Numbered from the stretch's first letter, positions 45,701 to 54,606 are shown. The stretch: 64,000 bases of DNA from Verrucomicrobiaceae bacterium (GCA_016795365.1 JAEUHN010000051.1:1-64000), one strand, 5' to 3'. A program made the numbers and translations. The notes: a model not told the origin generated them from the sequence alone.

Positions 45701-45771
45701 TTGAGGGCGTCGGCAGCTTCGGAGGGAAGGACGAGGAGGGCACCAAGGACGGAAAGGAAGGCGGGCTTCAT
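42724..45771 (-). CDS. PVC-type membrane-bound dehydrogenase/HEAT/cytochrome c protein
   Basis: 1015 residues, exported. Residues ~45-470 form the PVC dehydrogenase beta-propeller (GFHLELAANEPQVRSPIAIS, DERGRMFACEMIDYSE, GFEFAASKDTWVRVVNFANAPDG, YREVIEHPW, NDRGRVYRIVPD). HEAT-like repeats fill ~480-860. The C-terminal haem domain carries CMACHRAGTMG (near residue 895) and VQEMADLVTFIEELK. Compared with the protein at 7089-11036 it lacks ThuA and NPCBM. Such proteins are expanded in Verrucomicrobia and Planctomycetes and are thought to be periplasmic sugar or alcohol dehydrogenases. It diverges from the ABC transporter operon. Confidence 0.88.
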   Translation of the reverse strand: MKPAFLSVLGALLVLPSEAADALKSKTTYAKAYGETKNAVAVDPAKDLPRYPAVELKDAIATWNVKKGFHLELAANEPQVRSPIAISYDERGRMFACEMIDYSEMRDVTPHLGRVSMLEDKDGDGHFETSTVFADDLPWPTGLICANGGVFVIATPDLWFFKDTTGDGKADVREKVFTGFGTGLKLLNVQGLANSPQWGQDNRIHILAGGGNRGVMTCLKRPELKGIELGGKDFWFDPRTFDFGLEGGGAQYGQSFDNYGRKFGCSNSDHLQYWVYDDKYAGRNPYFQMPSARQSIAVDGGAAEVFRISPDEPWRIIRTRWRIAGVVKGAVEGGGRVSGYFTGATGTTIYRGDAYGPDFVNNSFSGDAGGQLVHRKIIRPTADGISLEGERPADERGFEFAASKDTWVRVVNFANAPDGCLNIIDMYREVIEHPWSIPDEIKKYIDLNNGNDRGRVYRIVPDAHDKWRGTRVNLADASTEDLVETLAHPNGWHRDTAQRLLYERNDKAAIPLLEKLLGGDNALAKIYALGALKGAGALSTESLAKALSDSDAKVSERACSLSEDVIAASSKAADKLVPLIVKLTAKEQLPRTRYQAALTLGTLGDQKYGSNPDAIDEKIVNALADVVRTSSGSKGLIAAVASARTTVVHDVVFKLLNENTAETPVALIEVLASMPMHGDSTSTVVSKVSSLSGSALIDAIRAVATGFKRAGTSIEKADTSRKLAAVFTKAASTSTDAKASESARLEAIELLGLTSSKEATAALQQCLAKGQPDHVQLAGLKQLAQSSSAATTKTLLSGWSNYGPKTKATAMDVMFSREDRAIALLESDAIKPSDLSASQVQSLVHHKSVKVADVAKKVLASVIPPSREEVVAKFKPALNLKGDATRGQNQFISRCMACHRAGTMGLQVGPDLITVKTKGRDGILTAILEPNKEVAAQYIAYIVNTKDGQTLTGVVAEDNATSLTLKMMAGVSQTIQRSNIKGSSSSGQSLMPEGLEQGMTVQEMADLVTFIEELK

Positions 45772-46007
45772 GAGGGAGCACTACGATCAGTGCATCGGGG
45801 ACTCATCACCGGACGTGACGGGTTCAGATACTTTTGTGAAGGCAGCTCCCAGTGCGGATCAGCAACAGGCTATCGCTCGATACCGATGCGAAGCCAGACA
45901 GAGACACGGCGCGTCCCAGGCTTCCGCCGAGGTCTCCATGCGACACCACCCCAAAACTTGAAGGATAAATTGATGTGTCGTGAGCCCGGGCTTAGCATCA
46001 CGGGCTT
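45772..46007. promoter_or_regulatory. Divergent promoter region (cytochrome protein / ABC operon)
   Basis: A 236-bp spacer between two divergent genes with no open frame supported on either strand, so it must carry both promoters. No clear -35/-10 pair was recognised. A short inverted repeat (agcccg ... cgggct) ends at the GTG start of the downstream gene and could affect its translation. Confidence 0.4.
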
Positions 46008-48014
46008 GTGACTACCCTGATGCGCAGTCTTGTCTTCGGCCTGCCGCTTGCCTTCGTCGGGCTGACGTGGTGGGCGGCGGATCAGGTGCGTGTGAGCCGG
46101 TCGTTGCGGCAGGGAGATCTGGTGGCGCTGATGTCGCAGCCGACGATGCCCGCCTTGAACCCTTACCTGCCTGCGAGCGAGGCGGAGAGGCAGTTGATCG
46201 ACCTTATTCATGCACCGCTCATCAAGGTGGGACCCGATGGGCGACTGGCTCCGGGACTGGCCTCCGACTGGCGGTGGATGAAGCGAGTCACGGTCTGGTT
46301 CGCGGAACTCAAGTCGGCTGCGGACGCTGCGAAACGTCTGGAGGCCAGACGAGGTGAGGCCTGGAATCAGTGGAAACTGGAATCCGCAACAGCTCAGGGA
46401 CGCACCTTGTCGCTGACGTTCACAGATCCACTGTTCGGAGCGGTGCGCAGCGTGCTGGAAGCAGCGGCAGCAAAGGTGCAGCGCGTGAGCATTCTGCGCA
46501 TCGAGTTGCCTGGCAAGGCAAGGACGGCGCAGACCGCGATGATGAACCGCATGGACTTCGCAGTTCCCGTGCAGCGGGTGTGGTTCGATGGCGAGGACGC
46601 ATTCGAGATTGCCATCGTCGGGGTGCCTGCCGAGTTCGAATACGAGCGGGAGCTGCGTCGGCATCTGAGCCAGGCAATGGGGCGTGAGCCAGTCATCAGC
46701 ACGCAGATCGAGCTGCCCATGGTCGAGGAACCAGCGCTCGAATTCACGCTGCGCGATGCTCGCTGGCACGATGGCAGTCCGGTGACGGCCCAGGATGTGC
46801 GCGCGACTTACGAGGCTCTAATTCGCAAGCCCTGGCAGCTGCCCAATCGCGAAGGCCTGCGTGTGATTCGAGGCGTGGAAGTGGTCGCTCCAAATCGTGC
46901 CCACGTGCTGCTCTGGCGGCACTATGGCCCTGCGTTGGCTGCATGGATTGGGCTGCCGATTCTGCCTGCCAGCTGGCTGCAACACCATGCGCTAGACGAT
47001 GCGGGCCACCTCTTTCAACGGGAGCTGCCACCGGGAGCGGGTCCGTGGCGCGTGGAGCAGCGCGATTACAGTTCAATGGTGATCCAGCCAGCGACAGACA
47101 AGCCGGCTGCCATCCAGCGGCTGACGCTGGTGACCAGCCTTTCGGCATTCACCATGCAACTCGGTTACAGCACCAATTCTCTGGATTTGTTCTGGCCTAG
47201 CGCGCCTGCCTTGCCTGCCCCGACGATCAGCAGCGAGGCACTGCAACCTCGTTCCTCGCCACCGCAGCGGGCGGTGCAAGTGCTTTGGAATCTCCGCCGA
47301 GAGCCGCTGCATCAGCCGCTTGTTCGCGAAGCCTTGAGTGTGTCCGTTGATCGACGTGCAGTGATCGCGAAGGCGCTCCAGGGCAAGGGACGTCCTCAGG
47401 GCTCGTTATTTGCACCCGGCTTGTGGCTGTCGTCGGCTTCGGTCATCGAAACCGGAGACGCAGTGCGGGCCGAGCACTTGCTGGCCTCCGCCGGATGGCT
47501 GCGCAATGTCCAGGGGCACGCGTCCAGCCCGAACGGAACACTACTGCTAACACTTCTGGTGCCGGAGGACTTGCCTGTGCTGGCGCGAATCGCTGCGGAG
47601 CTTCGCCTGCAATGGGCGCGGCCCGGAGTCCAGATTATCGTCAAGCCCCAACCACGAGCACTGGTGATGAGTGCGATGAAGTCCGGGGCCTTCGATGGAG
47701 TGGTGATCGATGTGCCGCTGGAGACATCCTGGGATCTCTGGCCACAGTGGCATTCGAACGAGGCAGGCAATTTCACCGGCTTCTCGGACCGTCAGGTGGA
47801 CCTTCTACTGGAGGCCTTGAAGCATGAGTTTCATCCCGGCGAAGCAGCGCCCCGCGCCCAGCGCGCGGAGTCCCTGATCCTGGCCAGCCATGCGGTGCTA
47901 CCCCTGGTCACGGTGCACGAAGAAGCGATGATTCGAACAAGCCTGGGCGATGGCTCCGCACCCCCATCTCCGTGGACTTTGAGCGACCTGCTCACACGAC
48001 CTGCACGCCCCTGA
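46008..48014 (+). CDS. ABC transporter substrate-binding protein, family 5 (peptide/nickel type)
   Basis: 668 residues from GTG 46008, or 664 from ATG 46020 (MRSLVFGLPLAFVGLTWWAA, a better signal or anchor). SBP_bac_5 features: LNPYLPASEAERQLIDLIHAPLIKVGPDGRLAPGLASDW, FTLRDARWHDGSPVTAQDVRATYEAL and QPLVREALSVSVDRRAVIAKALQGKG. An extra ~140-residue stretch between the first two motifs is not usual. The protein begins a tight SBP-permease-ATPase operon. The missing lipobox Cys suggests a membrane anchor or free periplasmic protein. Likely substrate: oligopeptides or another short-chain solute. Confidence 0.82.
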   Translation: MTTLMRSLVFGLPLAFVGLTWWAADQVRVSRSLRQGDLVALMSQPTMPALNPYLPASEAERQLIDLIHAPLIKVGPDGRLAPGLASDWRWMKRVTVWFAELKSAADAAKRLEARRGEAWNQWKLESATAQGRTLSLTFTDPLFGAVRSVLEAAAAKVQRVSILRIELPGKARTAQTAMMNRMDFAVPVQRVWFDGEDAFEIAIVGVPAEFEYERELRRHLSQAMGREPVISTQIELPMVEEPALEFTLRDARWHDGSPVTAQDVRATYEALIRKPWQLPNREGLRVIRGVEVVAPNRAHVLLWRHYGPALAAWIGLPILPASWLQHHALDDAGHLFQRELPPGAGPWRVEQRDYSSMVIQPATDKPAAIQRLTLVTSLSAFTMQLGYSTNSLDLFWPSAPALPAPTISSEALQPRSSPPQRAVQVLWNLRREPLHQPLVREALSVSVDRRAVIAKALQGKGRPQGSLFAPGLWLSSASVIETGDAVRAEHLLASAGWLRNVQGHASSPNGTLLLTLLVPEDLPVLARIAAELRLQWARPGVQIIVKPQPRALVMSAMKSGAFDGVVIDVPLETSWDLWPQWHSNEAGNFTGFSDRQVDLLLEALKHEFHPGEAAPRAQRAESLILASHAVLPLVTVHEEAMIRTSLGDGSAPPSPWTLSDLLTRPARP

Positions 48015-48025
48015 AGATCGAACCC

Positions 48026-49669
48026 ATGCCGGCGCTCCGACAATCCTCACATCTAGCCCTTCGCCTTCTCCTGGTGGGACTGGTGCTGACGGCGTGGTGG
48101 TGGTCGCGCTTCGGCCCGGCGGAGGGTGAAACCACGAGCCTGCTCGCTGGCGATGCCGCGACCGCTCTTGGCAGCGAGCATGCCTGGTCTGAGTTGCTGC
48201 CTCGCGCGGCCCGCACTTTGGGCTTGGTCTTGGGTGCCTCGGCCCTCGCCACCACACTGGGGCTGGCCTTGGGCTTGATCATTTCAAGGTGCGGCCTCAT
48301 CGCCATTCATGCCACGGCCTGGATCGCTCGCGCCTTGAGCTTCGTGCCGGTGGTCGGCATCGGGTGGCTCATCATTGCCTGGCTGGTGAACGACGCGAAG
48401 CTCCCCATCGAGTCCCTCATCCCTTACACGCCACCTCCGCATCGCGACGCCACATCGCTCGAGCTCGGTCGCACGCTCTGGGCTTGGCTGGTGCCGCTCT
48501 GGGTGCTGGCAGCGCCGATGCTGGGCCAATGGTTGGCCGCAGTGGTTCGTTCGCTTGCTCTGGCGAAACCTGCACGCGAAGCACTCGCCTCGCGCGCTGC
48601 CGGACTTCCATCCGCAGCGCTCGCCCGCCAGGGCTTCGCCTTTGCGTGGACCGAACTCCGCCGCCACTGGCTGGCCACCACGCTCCACGGTCTTGCTTTG
48701 ACTCTGTGGGTGGAAGACCTCTTCGGCCTGCCGGGATGGGGCGCCTTCACGGCGAATGCCATCCGCTCACACCTGCCCGACAATATCACGGAGGCATTGC
48801 TCACCGGCTCGATCTTGGTCGCTGTGCTTGCCTGGATCGGCCGCCGCCTGCGCGGTTCCGATGCACCAGATGCCAGCGCGGCGGAGGTTGCGGTGCAAGC
48901 GCCACCACGGAGTCTATTTGGCAGCGGGACAGTGCTTGGCTCACTGACGCTCGCGCTGCTCGCGGTGCTGTGTCTTCAGCCTGATCCTCCACCTTGGATG
49001 ACAACGTGGCTTTTGCCCTGGCTGACCAGCCTCCTGCCCGACGCTTGGCAACGGCCCGTGCTAGATCACACTCCGTCTCTGCTCGACGATCTACACCATG
49101 CCGGCATCGCAGGGAGCTGGGCGGCATTGACCACGATCATCCTCGGCACCGGAGCTGCCTTGATCGCTCAAGTCCGGGCTCTGCCGCGCCTTCGACTGCT
49201 GGACACCCTGGCGTGGTGGCCTGCCTTGATTCTCGCGACGATCCTCGGCTCGCCCGCATGGATGGGTATTTGCCTTGGATTCGCGATGGCATGCCAGTGG
49301 CGCGATCTCCTCATCGCCCATCACCGGTGCGGCTACGCTCAGGCTGCCAAGGCACTCGGCCTGCCAAGACGGCTCCGTTGGCTGCGCCACATTGTTATGC
49401 CTGCGCTTCAGGCTCTCGCCTCGTGGACACTGCGGGCCACAGCCACCGCTTTGATCTGGACCGTGCTCAGCCACTACCTCCACGGCTCGCCCTCCGGCCT
49501 CGGCCATCATCTGGCGAGTGCGCGGTCCACCGTGCTGGCCGATCCCGGTTCCGCCTTCTGGCCAGCTATCCTCTCGATGGCCGCCGCACTCGTCCTCCAA
49601 GCGCTCGCGCAACTCGTGCGCAGCGAGAGCCTGGATTCGAGTTTGAAGTTTCCCCCACCCCGACTCTGA
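48026..49669 (+). CDS. Fused ABC permease (DppB-like plus DppC-like halves)
   Basis: ATG 48026 gives 547 residues with about 11-12 membrane helices. The first half reads like a peptide-type permease (ARAGLPSAALARQGFAFAWTE is close to the EAA loop; VEDLFGLPGWGAF is the DppB-type GLG-region). A linker at ~290-310 leads into a second permease with its own EAA-type loop (YAQAAKALGLPRRLRWLRHIVMPALQA). Usual systems encode two separate ~300-residue permeases; here both are in one frame with no stop between them. It follows the binding protein by 11 bp and the ATPase starts 9 bp after it. Confidence 0.78.
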   Translation: MPALRQSSHLALRLLLVGLVLTAWWWSRFGPAEGETTSLLAGDAATALGSEHAWSELLPRAARTLGLVLGASALATTLGLALGLIISRCGLIAIHATAWIARALSFVPVVGIGWLIIAWLVNDAKLPIESLIPYTPPPHRDATSLELGRTLWAWLVPLWVLAAPMLGQWLAAVVRSLALAKPAREALASRAAGLPSAALARQGFAFAWTELRRHWLATTLHGLALTLWVEDLFGLPGWGAFTANAIRSHLPDNITEALLTGSILVAVLAWIGRRLRGSDAPDASAAEVAVQAPPRSLFGSGTVLGSLTLALLAVLCLQPDPPPWMTTWLLPWLTSLLPDAWQRPVLDHTPSLLDDLHHAGIAGSWAALTTIILGTGAALIAQVRALPRLRLLDTLAWWPALILATILGSPAWMGICLGFAMACQWRDLLIAHHRCGYAQAAKALGLPRRLRWLRHIVMPALQALASWTLRATATALIWTVLSHYLHGSPSGLGHHLASARSTVLADPGSAFWPAILSMAAALVLQALAQLVRSESLDSSLKFPPPRL

Positions 49670-49678
49670 TCACCGTCC

Positions 49679-50518
49679 ATGGAAACCGCCCCCCTGCTTC
49701 ACATTCGCGATCTCGAGATCGAGTTCCGCCGCTACGGTGCCGAGCCCACAAAGGCAGTGCAGCAGCTCTCGCTCGATCTCATGCCCGGCGAAAGCATGGC
49801 CATCGTGGGCGAGAGCGGCAGCGGCAAAAGCGCCACCGCCCTGGCGCTCGCCCGGTTGCTGCCGGAACCTCCTGCCACAGTTCGTGCGACCAAGCTGGAA
49901 CTCCACGGCAAGGACATCCTCCGCCTCAGCCCCGCTGAACTCCGCCAGGTGCGCGGCAAAGATATTGCCTATGTTTTCCAGGAACCGAGCACCTCGCTCA
50001 ATCCCGTGCTCACCGTGCGCACGCAGATGGCCGAGTCCCTGCAACTGCATCGCCCAGATGTGAAGGATATCGATGCCGAGATCATCACCTGGCTGGACAA
50101 GGTGGGCATCGTCGATCCCGCCAAGCGTCTGCGCGCCTACCCGCATGAACTCAGCGGCGGTATGCAGCAGCGCGTCATGATCGCTATGGCGCTCTGCACT
50201 CAGCCAAGGCTGCTCATTGCCGACGAACCGACCACGGCCCTTGATGTCACCATCCAGAAACAAATCATCGATCTCCTCGCTCAACTGCGCCGCGATCTGG
50301 GCATGAGCATCATCCTGATCACGCACAACTTCGGCATCATCCGCGACATCGTGGACAAGGTGGTCGTCATGTTCCGCGGCAAGGTGGTGGAGACCGGCCC
50401 CGTCGATGAAGTGCTGAAGAATCCGCAGCACCCCTACACGCAGGCACTGCTCGCCTGCGTGCCTCGCATGGGAGCCAAGAAAGCCCGCCTGCCTGCGATT
50501 GATCACGCGACGCTGTGA
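49679..50518 (+). CDS. ABC transporter ATP-binding protein (DppD/OppD-like)
   Basis: 279 residues with all nucleotide-binding motifs: GESGSGKSATAL (Walker A), EPSTSLNPVL (Q-loop region), ELSGGMQQRVMIAMAL (signature), LLIADEPTTALDV (Walker B) and ILITHNFGII (H-loop). The end HPYTQALLACVPRMG belongs to the peptide/nickel subfamily. Peptide importers usually have two ATPases (D and F); here only one is present and it would act as a homodimer, or a partner is elsewhere. Its stop codon directly abuts the stop of the convergent lipoprotein gene (tgatca). Confidence 0.92.
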   Translation: METAPLLHIRDLEIEFRRYGAEPTKAVQQLSLDLMPGESMAIVGESGSGKSATALALARLLPEPPATVRATKLELHGKDILRLSPAELRQVRGKDIAYVFQEPSTSLNPVLTVRTQMAESLQLHRPDVKDIDAEIITWLDKVGIVDPAKRLRAYPHELSGGMQQRVMIAMALCTQPRLLIADEPTTALDVTIQKQIIDLLAQLRRDLGMSIILITHNFGIIRDIVDKVVVMFRGKVVETGPVDEVLKNPQHPYTQALLACVPRMGAKKARLPAIDHATL

Positions 50519-51916
50519 TCAGAATGGCGTCACGATCCGTGGCAAGGTGATCCCTCCCGTAGGGGCGGTGGTCTTGTTGCTGTGATCGCGAGGCGACAGA
50601 GGGACTCGTGAAGCATCCTGTTTGACAGCTCCCGTGGCCCCGATGATGCCCGCCATCAGATCTCCCATGGCGTTGTTAAAGATGCCATTCTCCGAAGCGA
50701 TGCCGCCATGACCACTGAGGATATCCTTGTCCAAGGGGATGACCCAGTAGGCATTGCTTTCGATCTGATGGGCTGCGTCGGTTTCACTCAACTCTTGCAC
50801 CCAGCACCGAGTCGCGGTGTTCTCTGGCTCCCCACGAAGGCGAACCCAGAACGAGCGGTCACGCGATGCGTTCTTGAGGTTCGACGTGATCACTTGGTCC
50901 TCGTTCATGGTCACCTTTTGCGGCGCAGCCCCCTTGTCCGGCGCACGCAACACTTGGTGCGTCCACTGCCGCTGGTCATTACCCACCGTCGATGTGACAT
51001 AGGACTTCTGCGACTCTTTGAAGTCCTTGTTGTCACCAACTGGAAAGGCATACTCGCGATCACGAGTGCCTCGGTTAATGCGCAGCGCCAGAGGCCAGGC
51101 ACCGCCCGTGGCCGAATCGTTCTTCGCCGCGAGCACGACAATCGCAGGCTGCGAGTCCTTCCCCCACTTGCGCAGCGCCAGCTTCAACTGCCGTGCGTAG
51201 AGCGATTCGGTCGCTGGATTGATGAGGAAAGTCAGGTTGTATGGCATCGCCTTGTTGTTGTGCATTTGCGCGACCGCAGCGGGCCCCAAGGTGCGTTCCA
51301 CGATGCGACCTCCGAACGAATGCCCGATGAGAATGCTGTGCCCATGCCGGTCTCCAGCCGTCGCTGCCAGACGCCAGAGGGTATTATTGAACGGCACGCC
51401 GGCCATTTGATCCGTGATCTTTTTTCGTCCCCAAAACGAGAGCAAGGCGGCTGGCTGTGAGAAGATGGAGCCGATGCCCTTCTCCTGCACGGAGGCTCCA
51501 CGCCAGCCAATGAACACGCCACAGACCGGCTGCTTCACGCCGTCCTGGAGGCTGCGTATAAACGTCCTGAAGGCCACGAGATCGGTGTCATCGCGTCGAG
51601 CATCATGCCGCCAGCCATGCACGTAGGTCACCAGAATGGGTGCGGACTTGTCCCTGATCATCTTGTCCGCACGCGTCACCTGCGTCGCGTCCCAGTAGTC
51701 CCCGCGCTCGTCAAATTCGATGACCGAGATCGCACCCAGCCGCACCTCGCCTTGCTTCTGCTTTACCACTTCCTCGGGCAAACTGCTGTCAGCACCTTGA
51801 TAGTGGGACTGATGCTGAGTGGAGCACGAAACCAGGATGCAAGCGAGCAGGCTCGCTGCCAGGTTGGAACAGAGGATGCGATGCGAAAGGTGCCTCTGGG
51901 AGAGAAAGGTCTTCAT
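50519..51916 (-). CDS. Lipoprotein alpha/beta hydrolase of unknown function
   Basis: 465 residues. The N-terminal segment ends in a lipobox (LACILVSC, Cys ~32), so it is probably a membrane-anchored lipoprotein. PILVTYVHGWRHDARRDDTDL and the nucleophile elbow ILIGHSFGGRIVERTL define an alpha/beta hydrolase resembling DUF900-type proteins. The C-terminal ~120 residues contain no known motif (ASENGIFNNAMGDLMAGIIG). Convergent with the ABC ATPase gene with no gap. Substrate unknown. Confidence 0.78.
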   Translation of the reverse strand: MKTFLSQRHLSHRILCSNLAASLLACILVSCSTQHQSHYQGADSSLPEEVVKQKQGEVRLGAISVIEFDERGDYWDATQVTRADKMIRDKSAPILVTYVHGWRHDARRDDTDLVAFRTFIRSLQDGVKQPVCGVFIGWRGASVQEKGIGSIFSQPAALLSFWGRKKITDQMAGVPFNNTLWRLAATAGDRHGHSILIGHSFGGRIVERTLGPAAVAQMHNNKAMPYNLTFLINPATESLYARQLKLALRKWGKDSQPAIVVLAAKNDSATGGAWPLALRINRGTRDREYAFPVGDNKDFKESQKSYVTSTVGNDQRQWTHQVLRAPDKGAAPQKVTMNEDQVITSNLKNASRDRSFWVRLRGEPENTATRCWVQELSETDAAHQIESNAYWVIPLDKDILSGHGGIASENGIFNNAMGDLMAGIIGATGAVKQDASRVPLSPRDHSNKTTAPTGGITLPRIVTPF

Positions 51917-51964
51917 CTGCCCAGCCTGCCACGTGCACGAGCAGCAACAACTTCTTTGCTGAGG

Positions 51965-53275
51965 TTACCGACCCTGAATAAAACTCTCGAGATCAAAGGT
52001 CTTGCCATGCACCTTGGGCACTCGATGGCGCAGCTGCCGCGCGGTCAGCCTGCGCCATAGTCCCTCGACCTCCTCGAAGCTCTGCTGCAAGGCCTTGCCG
52101 GTGACTTCGCGGGCAAAGTGTTGCTCCGCGTGCCGCAATCCAGCACGGCCCATCGCCTCGCACTTCACGGGATCGGCGAGCAACGTGGCCAAGTGAGCTG
52201 CGAAGGTCTGCGGATCACGCTCACCGCAAAGCAAACCGGTCACCCCATCGACCACCATCTCCGGCACACCTGCTAGCTTGGTTGAAACACAGGGCAACGA
52301 GGCCGCCATCGCCTCCATCAAGACCGTGGGCAGGTTGTCTTTGCCGCCGTCCGATTCGGTGGCACAGGCCAGGGCGAAGACTTGCGTCTCCTCCACCAGC
52401 AATCGCCTGATCTCATCAATGCCGAGCGGCCCTGTGAGCTGCACGCTGGAGTCCAACTGGAGATCGGCGATCCGACTTTTGAGCTTCGCTTCCAAGGGCC
52501 CCTCGCCCACGATGCGACAGCGAAACGCGATCCCCTGATCGCGCAAGAGGGCGCAGGCTTGAATCAGGTCCTCGTAACCTTTCTTTTCGATCAAACGCCC
52601 AACGCTGAGAATGCCGCCCGGAGCCGCATCGCGCCGCGCTTCGGCACGCGCCACCTTAAAGGGCTCCAGGTCCATGCCGTTGTAAACTCGTCGCACTCGT
52701 GGGGCCGCTTGCGGGAACCGTTCACGCAGTTGGTTCGCCGTGTAGTCGCTGACGGTCACGACCAGCGCAGCTTCATCGAACAAGGACGCGAAGGGCACGG
52801 TCTCGTCCTCAGGCTTGCAGAAGATGTCGTTGGCGTGGGCGGTGAACGAGTAAGTGATGCCGGTGAACTTGCGCAGCCACCAGCAAGCGCGGGCACCAAT
52901 GCCAGCGAAGTGCGAGTGGATGTGCGTCGGCGCTTCACGACCCAAGTCGCGCATGATCTTGGCCACGTAGGCCGCCTCATAGACTCGCGCCTTGTCCCCA
53001 CGCTCGCCCCAGTGACGCAGCGTGAGCGCCGCTGCCCGCGACAGCTCGCGCTCGTCCTTCCACGACTTCACCAGCGACACGAGCTGCTCGCGCGGAGGCA
53101 GGAAATGGACGCGCTCGATGAGTTCCGGCGGGAAGTGCTTGATCCCCTCGTCGCGTGTGTCGCGAATGCTGAAGATCAGGGTCCTCACACCCATGCGCTC
53201 CAATTGCTCGATCTCACGCACACAAAAGGTCTGCGTGAACGAAGGGAAGCGCTCAAAGATGTAGGCAAGATTCAT
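51965..53275 (-). CDS. Glycosyltransferase family 4 protein
   Basis: 436 residues, no export signal. The N-domain (YIFERFPSFTQTFCVREIEQL; HIHSHFAGIGARACWWLRKFTG; SFTAHANDIFCK) and the C-domain (GGILSVGRLIEKKGYEDLIQACALL; VFALACATESDGGKDNLPTVLMEAMAASLPCVSTKLAGVPEMV) match GT-B retaining transferases of family GT4, with the E(x7)E nucleotide-sugar motif in the second part. It would transfer an activated sugar in exopolysaccharide or cell-surface glycan assembly. It stands alone between two unrelated genes. Confidence 0.9.
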   Translation of the reverse strand: MNLAYIFERFPSFTQTFCVREIEQLERMGVRTLIFSIRDTRDEGIKHFPPELIERVHFLPPREQLVSLVKSWKDERELSRAAALTLRHWGERGDKARVYEAAYVAKIMRDLGREAPTHIHSHFAGIGARACWWLRKFTGITYSFTAHANDIFCKPEDETVPFASLFDEAALVVTVSDYTANQLRERFPQAAPRVRRVYNGMDLEPFKVARAEARRDAAPGGILSVGRLIEKKGYEDLIQACALLRDQGIAFRCRIVGEGPLEAKLKSRIADLQLDSSVQLTGPLGIDEIRRLLVEETQVFALACATESDGGKDNLPTVLMEAMAASLPCVSTKLAGVPEMVVDGVTGLLCGERDPQTFAAHLATLLADPVKCEAMGRAGLRHAEQHFAREVTGKALQQSFEEVEGLWRRLTARQLRHRVPKVHGKTFDLESFIQGR

Positions 53276-53400
53276 GCTGGTAACTGGATACTGGATGAGG
53301 GCGGCTGGTCACTGGATGCTGAGCCGCAACACCCTTGATCATCTGGTATCCAGCATCGGGCATCTAGCATCCAGTATCTAGTAGCATCCAGACGCCCGCG
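53276..53400. repeat. Intergenic degenerate palindromic repeat
   Basis: The spacer contains actggatactggatg (53283-53297) opposite its near-inverse catccagtatctagt (53368-53382, 14 of 15), plus shorter matching pairs (actggatgct... and ...agcatccag). A related unit (tccagcatcaagtatctagc) lies at 63601. So this is a dispersed family. Confidence 0.6.
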
Positions 53401-54606
53401 TCACTTCTGGTAGATCGGCAGGAAGTGATGATAAACGCTCAGGCTCAGCAGCGAGAGCGCTGTGGCATAGACCGAGCCCGCGCTCTTCTCATTGCCATTG
53501 CGCGGATACCAGGCGCCTTCGGGGCTCTGGGCCTTGATGAGCGTGTCTTCGGTCTTGCGCCGGGCTGTCGCCGCGAAGTCACCGCCACGCTGATACATGC
53601 CCTGAGCGTAGTAGTAGTTGCCGTAGTAGAACCAGGGCTCGTTGATCTCTGGCGGGTTCTTCATGAGATAGTTCGCGCTGCCAATCACTTCCGCAGCCTC
53701 GTATTGACCGCACACCTGGAGGCTGAGCAAACCAGCAGCCGTGGTCGAGAAGGTCTGCCGTCCGCCATAGGGCTCGTAGCTGAATGCCGCCGCGAGGTCC
53801 TTCGGGCGCCCCATGGAATCACGCTCGCTGCGATAGCTGCGCTTGATGTAGGCCACGGCTTCTTTGATCGCTTCATCAGGCACATCGAGCCCTGCGTTCT
53901 TGGCCGCGCGCAAGGCCAGCAATTGCCACACGGTCACACTGATGTCGGCATCGCTGCTCTGAGGCTCGTAGCGCCAGCCACCCTTGTTGCTGTCGCTCTT
54001 GGGCACACGCTGAGATTTGACGATCAGCTTCACCGCGCCTTCGAGCCGCTCGCGAATCTGGCGATCCATCTCCTCGTCCTTCGACATCCCGAGCATTTCC
54101 GCATACATGAGCGACATGATGCCGTGGCCATACATGCGAGAGCGGTCGCCGCGACCGAGGTAGCCCTCCGTCTCCTTGTTGTCCTTGTCAGGCTCCACGA
54201 ACTCGATCATGAACTTGAGCGCCTTCGCCACTGCCTGACCTTCCGGCGTGGGATCAGAGGGCATGTGCCCCACACTGCTCAGCCCCATGATCGCGAGCGC
54301 CGTCATGGCCCCCGCATAACCCTGGATGTCGCCTTTCTTCGCACGTTGATCGTTCTTTGAATCGAGGAAATATCCATCCGACTTCTGCTGCTGCATCAGC
54401 CACTTTACCGCCCGGTCAACGGACAGCTTCACCATGGGAGGGATCGGTTGTGGAGGCTCGGCAGCCCGGCTGCTCACCAAGGGCATGAAGCACAAAGCCA
54501 GCGCCATGCTAAACAGGCATCGTGCGGCGGGAACTCGTGCGATGAATAAATCGGGCATGGGCTTCACAATGATCACGCTTCGGGGCATCTCCAGTCTGGG
54601 ATTCAC
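53401..54606 (-). CDS. Exported prenyltransferase/squalene-oxidase repeat protein
   Basis: 401 residues from GTG 54606, which overlaps the stop of the upstream 1538-residue gene (GTGA). Alpha-toroid repeats are clear: AVKWLMQQQKSDGYF, GYAGAMTALAIMGLSS, NKGGWRYEPQSSDADISVTVWQLLALRAAKNAG and GGRQTFSTTAAGLLSLQVCG. An apparent signal or anchor precedes residue ~50. Similar proteins occur in planctomycetes and verrucomicrobia next to MoxR/DUF4175-type gene sets; they are not cyclases as the DxDD/DCTAE catalytic motifs are not seen. Co-transcribed with the upstream coiled-coil protein; role unknown. Confidence 0.82.
   Translation of the reverse strand: MNPRLEMPRSVIIVKPMPDLFIARVPAARCLFSMALALCFMPLVSSRAAEPPQPIPPMVKLSVDRAVKWLMQQQKSDGYFLDSKNDQRAKKGDIQGYAGAMTALAIMGLSSVGHMPSDPTPEGQAVAKALKFMIEFVEPDKDNKETEGYLGRGDRSRMYGHGIMSLMYAEMLGMSKDEEMDRQIRERLEGAVKLIVKSQRVPKSDSNKGGWRYEPQSSDADISVTVWQLLALRAAKNAGLDVPDEAIKEAVAYIKRSYRSERDSMGRPKDLAAAFSYEPYGGRQTFSTTAAGLLSLQVCGQYEAAEVIGSANYLMKNPPEINEPWFYYGNYYYAQGMYQRGGDFAATARRKTEDTLIKAQSPEGAWYPRNGNEKSAGSVYATALSLLSLSVYHHFLPIYQK

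Noticed and set aside
44278-46011. 577-residue plus-strand frame opposite the second cytochrome protein
   Set aside because: Antisense shadow: the minus-strand frame has a CxxCH and propeller motifs.
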